The translations under genes and the position numbers were made by a program. Shown here in pieces: positions 24,401 to 33,030 of a stretch of 64,000 nt of DNA. Numbering within the stretch: position 1 is the stretch's first letter; every line of letters begins with the position of its first letter. The notes beneath the pieces are model-generated. The model had not been told where the DNA came from. It saw only the letters and a list, made by a program, of their open reading frames with translations, and made no database searches. This stretch comes from JBBQVS01 sp963792705. Its GTDB lineage: Bacteria; Chloroflexota; Ktedonobacteria; Ktedonobacterales; Ktedonobacteraceae. Location of the stretch: NCBI GenBank assembly GCA_963792705.1, contig CAWBXD010000012.1, positions 186,001-250,000 on the forward strand. Direction: 5' to 3'.

Positions 24401-25228
24401 ATGTTACCAGCATATACGACCTACCTGATCGACCTCGATGGCGTTGTCTATCGAGGCGAAACGCTATTACCCGGCGCAAAAGAGTTTATTGCATGGCTAG
24501 ACGAGACACACAAAAAGTATCTCTTCCTCACCAACAATTCGTTTGCTAGCGAGGTGCAAGTTATCGCAAAGTTGGCCCGTCTGGGTATTACCACTAACGC
24601 ATCGCACGTGCTCGGTGCAGGTCAAGCAGCGGTCAAAAACATTGCGCGTCGCTTCCCCAATGGCACGGTCTATGTGGTAGGCGAACAACCACTTCTGGAG
24701 ATGGTCAAGTCATATGACCTGCACATATTTGAGCAAGAGCAACAACCTTCTAAAGTTCCAGCTAACCCTGACGCACCTGCGAGCCATCTTGCCGAAGCTG
24801 TTCTTGTAGGTCTTGACCGTAAATTCGACTATAAGAAGCTTACAGGGGCGGTAACTGCGGTACGTGGTGGTGCGGCCTTTGTTGCCATTAATCGTGATCC
24901 TCTATTGCCTATCGAGGGCGATGTTATCCCTGGTTGCGGTGCAATGGTTGCCGCCATAGAAGCGGCGAGTAGTACGAAAGCGGAGATAATTGGTAAACCT
25001 CAACCCACTCTGCTGCAAGAAGCGATGCACACACTTGGTAGTCAGCCAGATGAAACACTCATGATTGGCGATGGACTTGATACCGATATCGCTGGTGGGC
25101 TGGCCGCGAAAACGCACACCCTGCTTGTACTCTCCGGCAAAGACGGTCGCAAGGAAGTGGAGACCACGCCGTTCAAGCCTGAGTATATCTACGAGAATCT
25201 AGCTGCGGTTATGAAAGAATTAAAGTAA
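24401..25228 (+). CDS. HAD-IIA sugar/aryl phosphatase (NagD-like)
   Basis: 275 residues with all HAD motifs: DLDGVVYRG (nucleophile and acid Asp), FLTNN, GKPQP with Lys, and MIGDGLDTDI. The cap lies between motifs II and III, as in NagD and p-nitrophenyl phosphatases. Starts 7 bases after dnaA. The physiological substrate cannot be read from sequence; house-cleaning dephosphorylation is typical. Confidence 0.9.
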   Translation: MLPAYTTYLIDLDGVVYRGETLLPGAKEFIAWLDETHKKYLFLTNNSFASEVQVIAKLARLGITTNASHVLGAGQAAVKNIARRFPNGTVYVVGEQPLLEMVKSYDLHIFEQEQQPSKVPANPDAPASHLAEAVLVGLDRKFDYKKLTGAVTAVRGGAAFVAINRDPLLPIEGDVIPGCGAMVAAIEAASSTKAEIIGKPQPTLLQEAMHTLGSQPDETLMIGDGLDTDIAGGLAAKTHTLLVLSGKDGRKEVETTPFKPEYIYENLAAVMKELK

Positions 25229-25343
25229 AACAAGTCAATAAATCTGATCTACTTACTTTGCTTTTCCGCCAGATAACTACAGCTTCAGACGAAAATATTG
25301 TACGTCACGTCCTCAATTCTTTAGCAGCCTAGAACGACAGAAA

Positions 25344-25811
25344 CTATTCAGCATCCCTAGCAGGCTTTACAAGAGGGTTGCCGTTATCGGGGGGGCGGTC
25401 CACTATGGCGACGGTACAGCGTGAGATACAGACGAGTTTGTCTTGCTCGTCGGTGATTTTGATATCCCAGACGTGTGTTGTACGTCCACGCGTAATGGGA
25501 GTTGCCACTCCGGTCACAGTGCCCTCACGCTTTGGACGCAAGTGATTGGCATTGATCTCCAGACCAAATGCCATCTGTCTCTCGGCATCAATGTTCAGTA
25601 CGCTGCCAAGCGAGGCTAGCGACTCTGCAAGTACGACGGAGACACCACCATGTAAATAGCCTACCTGCTGTCGATGATTGGGTCCAATTGGCATAGTCGC
25701 GACGACACGATCCTTTTTTGCCTCCACCAGTTTAATATCTAGCACATTCCAGACAGACCCTTCACGAGTATTATTTAGTCTTTCAATAAGCTCTTCTTGT
25801 GAATATTCCAC
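25344..25811 (-). CDS. PaaI/MenI-type hotdog thioesterase
   Basis: About 155 residues, hotdog fold, with the catalytic helix GYLHGGVSVVLAESLASLG (His-Gly-Gly and Glu) and strand GRTTHVWDIKI. Hydrolyses an acyl- or aryl-CoA, for example DHNA-CoA in menaquinone synthesis. GTG 25811 follows AAAGAGGAG at 9 bases; the in-frame ATG 25835 has no ribosome site. Convergent with the HAD gene. Confidence 0.82.
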   Translation of the reverse strand: MEYSQEELIERLNNTREGSVWNVLDIKLVEAKKDRVVATMPIGPNHRQQVGYLHGGVSVVLAESLASLGSVLNIDAERQMAFGLEINANHLRPKREGTVTGVATPITRGRTTHVWDIKITDEQDKLVCISRCTVAIVDRPPDNGNPLVKPARDAE

Positions 25812-25904
25812 GAATTTAGGCTCCTCTTTCTGCATTGTATAGCTATATACGCTATCAGTCTATCAGATAGAGGAGTAGCATCACAAATCCTTTTTGTTCA
25901 GTTC

Positions 25905-27803
25905 CTAGCCCGTTGTAATTGTGCCATCGCCATTTACGCGAATAGAGATGCCTTGAAGCGGACCATGATTGGGTCCCTGTACAGGACTTCCACCATTGGC
26001 GGGATCGAAGACAGCACCATGAGCTGGACATTTCAACTTTTGTGAACCGCCATCATAGTAGACAGCTACACCCTCGTGAGTACAGGCTTTGTTATAGGCC
26101 ACAAAGTTGCCGTTAGGCAGATGTACAAGCACACAACTCGCACCATTCGTGGGGTTAGTAAAGCTTTGTGAAGAATTGACGGCCTGACCAGCAGAGCCAA
26201 TGACTGTTCCAGTGTGTTGTGGTGGTGGTGTTGGAGTTGGCACAGGAGGCTTTGTCGGTTGCGCGGTTGGTTGTTGAGTAGGCTGTGTCGCTGGCGGTGC
26301 TGTCGCAACGGACGTAGGATTTGCTTGAACTCCTTGCGTCGGCTGTACCGTCGGCTTAGGCTTTGCTATCGGAGTCGGTTTTGCTTGTGCCCCCTTTACC
26401 GCACTTTGAGAGGTGGGTATTGTCGTTGGTGCAGTGGTCGCAACAGGTTGTTGCACCTGTGTTGTCGTTGTAGCGGTTTGCCTCTGTTGTAACACATGGG
26501 CGAGGGTCACGCCACCAAAACCAAGCGCGCCCAGTGCGACAACGCCGCCTCCTGCAAGCATGGCGACTACACGTCGTCGTTCATTTTTCTGTGCCGCAAC
26601 ACGTTTCTTTGATGTGGGAGGAAACGGTGTTGTCTTTGTAAACGTGCCAGGAACCTGAGCCGAGACTTGGGCTGCCGTCATACTCGACCACCATACAAAA
26701 GGGTCGAGGGATTGTGCATCATCGTCGGAGTGCGGAATACTCGGCATAGTGCCTTCAAGATGAGACGTTTTTTGCACGTTTGTAGGACGTATCGCAACCG
26801 TTTGAGAGGTAACAGGTGGAATAAGTTGCCACTTTCCCGTAGGTGTGTCATCCTCTTTGACAAACCAATCAACAGCATTTGGGAGCGTGACTTGTGGGTC
26901 AAGCAATGCTTTTTGCGTCGTTGTAGGCTGTGGCACGACAACCTGTTTCGCTGTAAGTGCTTGCATAAACAAGGTCGCGAACATTCCTGCCGATTGAATA
27001 CGTTGTGTGGGGTCTGGTTCAAGTGCTTGCTGAATAACGGCATCCAGGCCAGCCGGAAGTTCAGGACATAGGACGGAGAGACGCGGAGCCTGCACAGACT
27101 GCGTTACAGAAATGTTAGTCCCACTAAAAGGCGATGAGCCGCTGAGCAATTCTAGCACGATGACACCGAGTGTGTACACATCTATACGCCCATCAAATGC
27201 TTTGCCTTGTATAATCTCTGGCGCGATATAGCCAGCATTACCAAGCGTGGTGCCAGCAATACTACGAAAGGCGGGTTGCTGGCCCGCCGTCTCAAGGCCG
27301 CGCATGGTAAGCATATTCATAAGTCCAAAACCAGCTATCTGTATGGTGTCGTTGAGCAAGATGTTACCGGAACTCAAGGTACCGTGTAGAACGCCATTGC
27401 TATGTGCATAGTCGATGCTATCAGCTATGCGCTTAAGCAGTTCTAGCGTTTGTTCGGGTGTCAATCGTCCTTTTTGCTTGAGCAGTTTTGTAAGCGAACT
27501 ACCTTGTACCGATGGATTCACAAGATAGGGATTACCAGCGTATTCACCAACGTCTTGTGTAGACAAAATATATGGATGCTTAAGCTGCATCAACACTGTG
27601 CTTTCACGCGCGAACCGCGTGAGGAAGCGTTGACGCACCTGTGGCGAAAAGGTTTCAGGAATAAGAAATGTAGTCAGAATAACGCTCTGCTTCGCGTTCT
27701 CCTGACGCGCTTCATAGACCGCACTCAATGTACCGCGTCCAAGCGAACGCAGGATATGATACGGCCCGATATTTTGCTCTACACGTTGCTCTACGGATGT
27801 CAT
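25905..27803 (-). CDS. Membrane pseudokinase fused to a Rieske [2Fe-2S] domain
   Basis: 632 residues. Residues 14-285 follow the Hanks kinase fold (Gly loop LGRGTLSAVY, GTTLGNAGYIAPE, DVYTLGVIVLELL), but the beta3 Lys is Thr (VILT, 41-44), HRD is H140-G-T and DFG is G158-F-G, so phosphotransfer is unlikely. A membrane helix near 412-438 (LAGGGVVALGALGFGGVTL) and a 90-residue Pro/Thr/Gln linker lead to a C-terminal Rieske domain with CTH and CPAH ligand pairs (about 573-600). Topology: pseudokinase inside, Rieske outside. Divergent from the 1177-residue redox protein. Confidence 0.9.
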   Translation of the reverse strand: MTSVEQRVEQNIGPYHILRSLGRGTLSAVYEARQENAKQSVILTTFLIPETFSPQVRQRFLTRFARESTVLMQLKHPYILSTQDVGEYAGNPYLVNPSVQGSSLTKLLKQKGRLTPEQTLELLKRIADSIDYAHSNGVLHGTLSSGNILLNDTIQIAGFGLMNMLTMRGLETAGQQPAFRSIAGTTLGNAGYIAPEIIQGKAFDGRIDVYTLGVIVLELLSGSSPFSGTNISVTQSVQAPRLSVLCPELPAGLDAVIQQALEPDPTQRIQSAGMFATLFMQALTAKQVVVPQPTTTQKALLDPQVTLPNAVDWFVKEDDTPTGKWQLIPPVTSQTVAIRPTNVQKTSHLEGTMPSIPHSDDDAQSLDPFVWWSSMTAAQVSAQVPGTFTKTTPFPPTSKKRVAAQKNERRRVVAMLAGGGVVALGALGFGGVTLAHVLQQRQTATTTTQVQQPVATTAPTTIPTSQSAVKGAQAKPTPIAKPKPTVQPTQGVQANPTSVATAPPATQPTQQPTAQPTKPPVPTPTPPPQHTGTVIGSAGQAVNSSQSFTNPTNGASCVLVHLPNGNFVAYNKACTHEGVAVYYDGGSQKLKCPAHGAVFDPANGGSPVQGPNHGPLQGISIRVNGDGTITTG

Positions 27804-28101
27804 GAATGTCCCCTATCATTGTCCCCAGGTTATTTTTAATCTATTTTTAATCGCATTGAAAGGCGTTTTACTTTTTTCCCTTTGATCTATAGTGTAGAGG
27901 ATATGTCATAGTGCGTCAATTTCTTATGCATGAGATAGGACTTGTGGGCAGGTTACTTGTTGTATCTCAAGCTACATAGTATGCTCAGTAGCAAGAACGT
28001 CCTACTTTCATGCGTTTTTCATCTTACATAGATAGACTCATGTGCATACTAGAGGAACAAGGAGACCAGCGAGGTCTCTCTAAATTAGCAGGAGTGTTTT
28101 C

Positions 28102-31100
28102 TTGGGCAAGCCGTCAAAGTATGTAATTGTTGGAAATGGTATTGCTGGTGTGACCGCTGCCGAAATCCTCCGTACCGAAGATGTTACGTGTTCGATTACC
28201 ATCATTGCAGATGAGCAGTTTCCGGTCTACTATCGTCCCGCCTTGAAGGATTATCTAGGGGGACATGTAACCGAGGATAAATTGTGGGCACGCCCCACCA
28301 CGTTTTATAGACAGCAGCATATTCGTTTTCTTTCAGGCCATGTTGTTGCCATACATGCAGCACAACATGTAGTGCAACTTGCAGATGGGCAGCTTGTTAG
28401 CTATGATCAACTGTTGCTTGCTCATGGTGCTCAACCACGTCAGCTTACCTGTCCAGGGCTAGAACTCGCGGGTGTAAGCACGCTACGCACAGTTGTCGAT
28501 TATCAACAGGTTATGCAACATTTACAGGAGGCCAAGCGCATCGTTGTGTGTGGTAGTGGAACACTGGCCCTGGAAAGTGCCGAGACACTTGTCCATCAAG
28601 GGTATCAGGTAACGCACCTACTGCGTCACGAGACACTCTGGTCGGAAGTATTGGACACGACAGCATCAGATATGGTGTTGCAAGAAGAGCGTCGTCTAGG
28701 TATAGATGTCCGAGTCAACGAAGAGATTGCAGAGATTGTGGGAGTTGCTGGACGTGTGCGTGAGGTACACACCACAAGTGGAAAACGTCTTTCATGCGAT
28801 ATGGTGTTAATCGCAATCGGCATCACGCCCAACATCGACTTCGTGCGTCGGAGTGGTATTGCTTGTGGACAAGGCATCAAGGTTGACGCTACCATGCGAA
28901 CTAACATGCCCGATGTGTATGCTGCTGGCGATGTTATTGAGGTCACGGATAGCACAACGGGGAAGACGCGAGTTGTTGGTCAATGGTATCCAGCAATTCA
29001 ACAAGCGCAGATAGCCGCAAATGCGATGCTGCACAAAAAATTTGAGCATCAGTCATCATCTACAGATATGTTTTACAACGCGACTTTTTTATGTGGGTTG
29101 GATTTTGTCTCGGTTGGCATCACTACACAACTACCCCATGCTCCTTTGTTCCAGGAAGTCGTTGCGCCACCTATGCCTCGTAGTTATCGCAAGGTCTTAT
29201 TACACAACGGTATTCCTGTGGGGATACTTTTTCTTGGAGAGCGGAAGCATGCATTAGCCTTTCAACGTGCTATTGAGCAACGTGTCAATCTCGCACCGGT
29301 TGTACAACATCTATTTGCGGATGGCTTCTCGCTTGACGACTATCTTGATGCACAACAAGAAGCAGAAGCATTGTTAGTCCCAATCCCACATCCTGACATA
29401 GCGGTTGCGCTTGCTGAGATGCGTTTGAAGCAAGCGGAAAATAAGTACATAACAATAGGTCGTAACGAGGATGCCCTAATGACCATAGCCCATCGTTCGG
29501 TGTCACGTCAGCATGCCGAAATCCGACGTGAGCAAGATGGACATTATAGATTGCGCGATGTGGGTAGCTCTAATGGCACTTTTCTCAACGATATGAAGCT
29601 TACCGCTAACACGGGTTATAAGTTGCAGCCGCAAGACATACTACGCGTTGGCGATATTCAGTTTCGTTTCGAGTTACGTGGGGATACTACAAACAAAAGC
29701 GATACAAACACGCCGCGTGTCGTCGGCATGACGCATCGTACACAGGTACAGGTATTAGCAAAGAAACAGGTGCAATTCGAGATCGACATGTGTATTGGAT
29801 GTGATCGCTGCATGCGCGCCTGTCCAGTGCCACTTTCTTCACAGGTCAGTATTGCCGATCTTAACTCCGCAACAAGTACGACTGATGTTGCACCTCATGT
29901 GGCCCGTTTCACGCATGAGTGTGTTATGTGCGGCTCGTGCGTTCCGGTCTGTCCGGTTGATAATCATCGTGATCTGCTGATGTTATCGCTCAAACGGCGT
30001 CTTGGCCCATCATGGGAAGAGCGTATTGAGCCACAGATGCTTACACATGTTGTTCCATCAGGTTGGACGCTTCCTCTGCTTATCGGACGTTTGCGAGAAC
30101 AGCGCGTGTTTTCTGACGCTCGTCTGGTACCAGATAATTATCTCTTTCATCTGCTCGCGTCCTCGCACCTCTCTCCCTATAGGCAAGGAGAATATGTGTT
30201 TCATGAAGGTGAGTATGGGCGCGATCTCTATTGTATTCTTGAGGGACAAATTACGTCGTCTATGACCAATGAGGCACAGCAGGAACTCCCTCTCGCAATG
30301 CATAGACAGGGCGAATGCATTGGGGAATACGGTATGCTCACGGGACAACAATATACGACGACAGCGAAAGCACAAACGCCAGTGCTGCTTTTACGTGTTC
30401 CTGAGCAAGCAATACAGCGTCTGTTAGAACTAGTACCAGATATTCGTACTCGGTTTGAGCAAGTGAACCGTGGACATTCTACGTTCGCTATTTTAAAGCA
30501 AATGGCCCTCTTTCAAGGTATCTCTGACGCCGATATGCAATATCTTATCGCGCAAGCACAGATACAACACTACGAGCGGAACGCACCCCTTTTTACAGAA
30601 GAGCATCGTGGTCGTCCAGCACGTGAGACGTTACACGTTCTGCTCGAAGGCTTTGTCAAAGTGGCGCGTCATGAGCACAAGCAGCGCGAGGAACGCATTA
30701 TCGCGTACCGACAAGGGGGCGATTATTTCGCGGGTGGGCTTGACCTGTTGGGCGATGGACGAGCAGTAACGGTTACGTCCATCAATCGTACACGCGTAGC
30801 AGAGGTACCACATCAAGCGGTCCTGACAATATTTCAGCAGTATCCTGAGATACAACAGCGTTTTGCATTACGGCTACGCGAATATATAACGAGTACAGTA
30901 GCATTGCAAGCAGACGTGCTTGCAAAAGATACATTCAAGCACATTCCTCTTGCCCCAGTTCGCGCTGAGTCAGCGCGAACTGAGGGCTTACATGCTCTTG
31001 TGAGCGATGGTGTGGTCGAGGGAACCGAGGTTCTGCTGATAGACCTGGATAAATGCATTCACTGTAACGAATGTGAAGAGGCGTGTGAACGACGGCATGG

Positions 31101-31635
31101 ACACTCACGCATGAATCGCAAAGGCATGGTCATTGGAAATATCAGTGTCGCTACCGCATGCCGCCAGTGCCAGGACCCGGTATGTTTGTTGTGTAGTCGG
31201 GCAGGTATTGCGCGACTCCCCGATGGCGAGGTGTATATCACTGAAAGTTGTATAGGGTGCGGTATCTGCGCGGAACGCTGTCCTTATGGCGCAATCTCAA
31301 TCATGGATGCAGGGGATACGCAGGTAGAACAATCCACCTGGAAACGCTTTAGTGCAATCTTCACGCAAGGCATCATCAAAGAGCGTAAACGCGCTGCCTT
31401 ACCTGTACTCAATGGAGTGGCGGCTCCAGCGACAGGAGTCAATGTTGCTTTTGGGCCACTTGATCGACCGCGTGATGGCTATGAGGAGTTACGTAAGAAA
31501 ATCGCTGTGAAGTGTGACCTGTGCGCTGGTTACAAGGACCAGGCATGTGTGGAGGCGTGTCCCACGGGAGCAGCTATTCGGGTCCAACCAACGGTGTTCT
31601 TTGGTTCAACGGAAGAAATATTACAGCCACGATAA
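28102..31635 (+). CDS. Giant redox protein: FAD/NAD reductase - FHA - 2x4Fe4S - 2xCNB - 4x4Fe4S
   Basis: 1177 residues, TTG start after AGGAG. Order: FAD/NAD(P) oxidoreductase like rubredoxin or nitrite reductase NAD subunits (VGNGIAG at 11, CGSGTLALESAE near 150, YAAGDV near 275); FHA domain about 448-530 (IGRNEDALMTIAHRSVSRQH, SSNGTFLND); ferredoxin pair CIGCDRCMRACP and CVMCGSCVPVCP (564-620); two cyclic-nucleotide-binding folds about 683-790 and 797-930, both lacking parts of the usual phosphate cassette; and a DmsB/HybA-like Cys-rich domain 985-1160 (CIHCNECEEAC, CRQCQDPVCLLC, CIGCGICAERCPYG, CDLCAGYKDQACVEACP). Soluble. Likely moves electrons from NAD(P)H and senses phosphothreonine. 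Confidence 0.92.
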   Translation: MGKPSKYVIVGNGIAGVTAAEILRTEDVTCSITIIADEQFPVYYRPALKDYLGGHVTEDKLWARPTTFYRQQHIRFLSGHVVAIHAAQHVVQLADGQLVSYDQLLLAHGAQPRQLTCPGLELAGVSTLRTVVDYQQVMQHLQEAKRIVVCGSGTLALESAETLVHQGYQVTHLLRHETLWSEVLDTTASDMVLQEERRLGIDVRVNEEIAEIVGVAGRVREVHTTSGKRLSCDMVLIAIGITPNIDFVRRSGIACGQGIKVDATMRTNMPDVYAAGDVIEVTDSTTGKTRVVGQWYPAIQQAQIAANAMLHKKFEHQSSSTDMFYNATFLCGLDFVSVGITTQLPHAPLFQEVVAPPMPRSYRKVLLHNGIPVGILFLGERKHALAFQRAIEQRVNLAPVVQHLFADGFSLDDYLDAQQEAEALLVPIPHPDIAVALAEMRLKQAENKYITIGRNEDALMTIAHRSVSRQHAEIRREQDGHYRLRDVGSSNGTFLNDMKLTANTGYKLQPQDILRVGDIQFRFELRGDTTNKSDTNTPRVVGMTHRTQVQVLAKKQVQFEIDMCIGCDRCMRACPVPLSSQVSIADLNSATSTTDVAPHVARFTHECVMCGSCVPVCPVDNHRDLLMLSLKRRLGPSWEERIEPQMLTHVVPSGWTLPLLIGRLREQRVFSDARLVPDNYLFHLLASSHLSPYRQGEYVFHEGEYGRDLYCILEGQITSSMTNEAQQELPLAMHRQGECIGEYGMLTGQQYTTTAKAQTPVLLLRVPEQAIQRLLELVPDIRTRFEQVNRGHSTFAILKQMALFQGISDADMQYLIAQAQIQHYERNAPLFTEEHRGRPARETLHVLLEGFVKVARHEHKQREERIIAYRQGGDYFAGGLDLLGDGRAVTVTSINRTRVAEVPHQAVLTIFQQYPEIQQRFALRLREYITSTVALQADVLAKDTFKHIPLAPVRAESARTEGLHALVSDGVVEGTEVLLIDLDKCIHCNECEEACERRHGHSRMNRKGMVIGNISVATACRQCQDPVCLLCSRAGIARLPDGEVYITESCIGCGICAERCPYGAISIMDAGDTQVEQSTWKRFSAIFTQGIIKERKRAALPVLNGVAAPATGVNVAFGPLDRPRDGYEELRKKIAVKCDLCAGYKDQACVEACPTGAAIRVQPTVFFGSTEEILQPR

Positions 31636-31656
31636 TAGGCATGGAGAATAGATGGT

Positions 31657-32532
31657 ATGGCAATAGTAAGCGAACAGCAAAAGCCTCCTGTAGTACGAAG
31701 GATATGGAAGACACCCTTGACACCTGTGGCGTGGTTCTGGCTTGTGCTCTCAATTTTACTCTATGGCGGTGTCTATTTATGGTATCTTGCTGGCCTCAAG
31801 ACGGTGCAGTATCCTGGTCCCTACAACGATCCCTTTCGTTTATTCGGAATTATTGCCTTTGTACTCGTACTATTTGTCGCGGCCTATTCGTTGAGGAGAC
31901 GCTTTGTACGTGTGTTACCTGGAAGTGTGCAAAGTTGGTTATGGTTGCATACATGGTTTGGCATTATCGCTATCCTGATAGCCTTATTGCATGAAAACTA
32001 CTTATACATTCTTAACATGAGCATCTCCTCTATTAGACTTTCTATGTTTATTGAGGCCGACGGAGGAACAAGTGCATTGTATGCGCTTATCTTACTGGTT
32101 CTAACTGGCGTTGTTGGACGCCTCCTCGATACATGGCTTGCGCGTATCATTGCAGGTGAGGCAAGTAGTAACGGAGTTGGTATTATCCAGGCGGTTGAGG
32201 CACGGATACACGAACTGGATTTGTTACTTGAGCGTTTGTATGCGGGTAAATCAGCGGAGTTCAAACAGTATTGTATGCAAGCAAGTAAGCGTTCATTGCC
32301 TCAGCCTCAGATTATGCAGGGAGAGCAAGGTGATTTTCAGCAAGCTTACGAGGTGCTCACCAAAAAGGCAACGTTGCAACATTCGCTTCAACGTCAAAGA
32401 GGAGCACGACGTATTATTCGAGGGTGGCGTTATGTGCATATTACGATGGCATGTGGGGCACTAGGTGTGATTAGTTTTCATAGTGTGCTAGAGCTAGTAA
32501 AGATGGGGCTACAGTTTTTGGGTAGGGGATAA
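31657..32532 (+). CDS. Predicted diheme b-type membrane protein
   Basis: 291 residues with about five membrane helices. Two helices each carry two His residues 14 apart: H98/H112 and H261/H275, the classic spacing for two stacked b hemes in cytochrome b, ferric reductase or succinate dehydrogenase-type anchors. A soluble helical insert (about 165-250) separates them. Lies 21 bases after the giant redox gene and 6 before the ATL gene. It could pass electrons between the Fe-S protein and the membrane. Heme binding is inferred from spacing. Confidence 0.72.
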   Translation: MAIVSEQQKPPVVRRIWKTPLTPVAWFWLVLSILLYGGVYLWYLAGLKTVQYPGPYNDPFRLFGIIAFVLVLFVAAYSLRRRFVRVLPGSVQSWLWLHTWFGIIAILIALLHENYLYILNMSISSIRLSMFIEADGGTSALYALILLVLTGVVGRLLDTWLARIIAGEASSNGVGIIQAVEARIHELDLLLERLYAGKSAEFKQYCMQASKRSLPQPQIMQGEQGDFQQAYEVLTKKATLQHSLQRQRGARRIIRGWRYVHITMACGALGVISFHSVLELVKMGLQFLGRG

Positions 32533-32538
32533 AAAGAC

Positions 32539-33018
32539 ATGCAAGATAAAGCAACGCTTTTTCGTGAGCAGGTTACTACACTTATGGCACAGACCTTCGC
32601 GTTGGTAAGGGCATGTCCTGCTGGTCATGTCACAACCTATAGCTGGCTTGGCAAGACACTTGGCTATCCTCGTGGAGCGCGGATGATTGGTTGGATAATG
32701 AATGAAGCGTCGGTTGAAGGTATACCAGCACAACGTGTAGTGAGCAGCAAAGGTGAGTTGACTGGTAGTTGGGCATTTGGACAACGGGGTAAGATGCGGC
32801 AGTTGTTGGAGGCTGAGGGCATTGTCTTCTCCGCTGATGGACATGTAGACCTCAAACGGTATGGTTGGGACCCACTACGTGACCTGAGTGAGGAAGAGCG
32901 CACACGCATAATAAGCAATAATGCAACAACTAGTTCCGTCACACCTAGTACACGTCTATTGCACCTCTTACAGAACGATCCTGCATCGCCACTTCGTGAG
33001 GCACCAGCGTCTGAGTAA
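32539..33018 (+). CDS. Alkyltransferase-like (ATL) DNA-lesion-binding protein
   Basis: 159 residues. The N-terminal 100 match the O6-alkylguanine transferase DNA-binding domain: VRACPAGHVTTYSWLG, GARMIGWIMN and an active-site loop reading IPAQRVVSSKGELTG. The usual PCHRV is PAQRV, so the acceptor Cys is Ala and His is Gln. Such ATL proteins bind alkylated guanine and recruit nucleotide excision repair without transferring the alkyl group. The 55-residue C-terminal extension is unusual. It is in an operon with the diheme gene. Confidence 0.85.
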   Translation: MQDKATLFREQVTTLMAQTFALVRACPAGHVTTYSWLGKTLGYPRGARMIGWIMNEASVEGIPAQRVVSSKGELTGSWAFGQRGKMRQLLEAEGIVFSADGHVDLKRYGWDPLRDLSEEERTRIISNNATTSSVTPSTRLLHLLQNDPASPLREAPASE

Positions 33019-33030
33019 GCTTTTTGTGCC

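Noticed and set aside
26214..26658. Trp/Arg/Cys-rich + strand frames opposite the pseudokinase linker
   Set aside because: They are the antisense reading of the Pro/Thr/Gln-rich linker; composition bias explains them.
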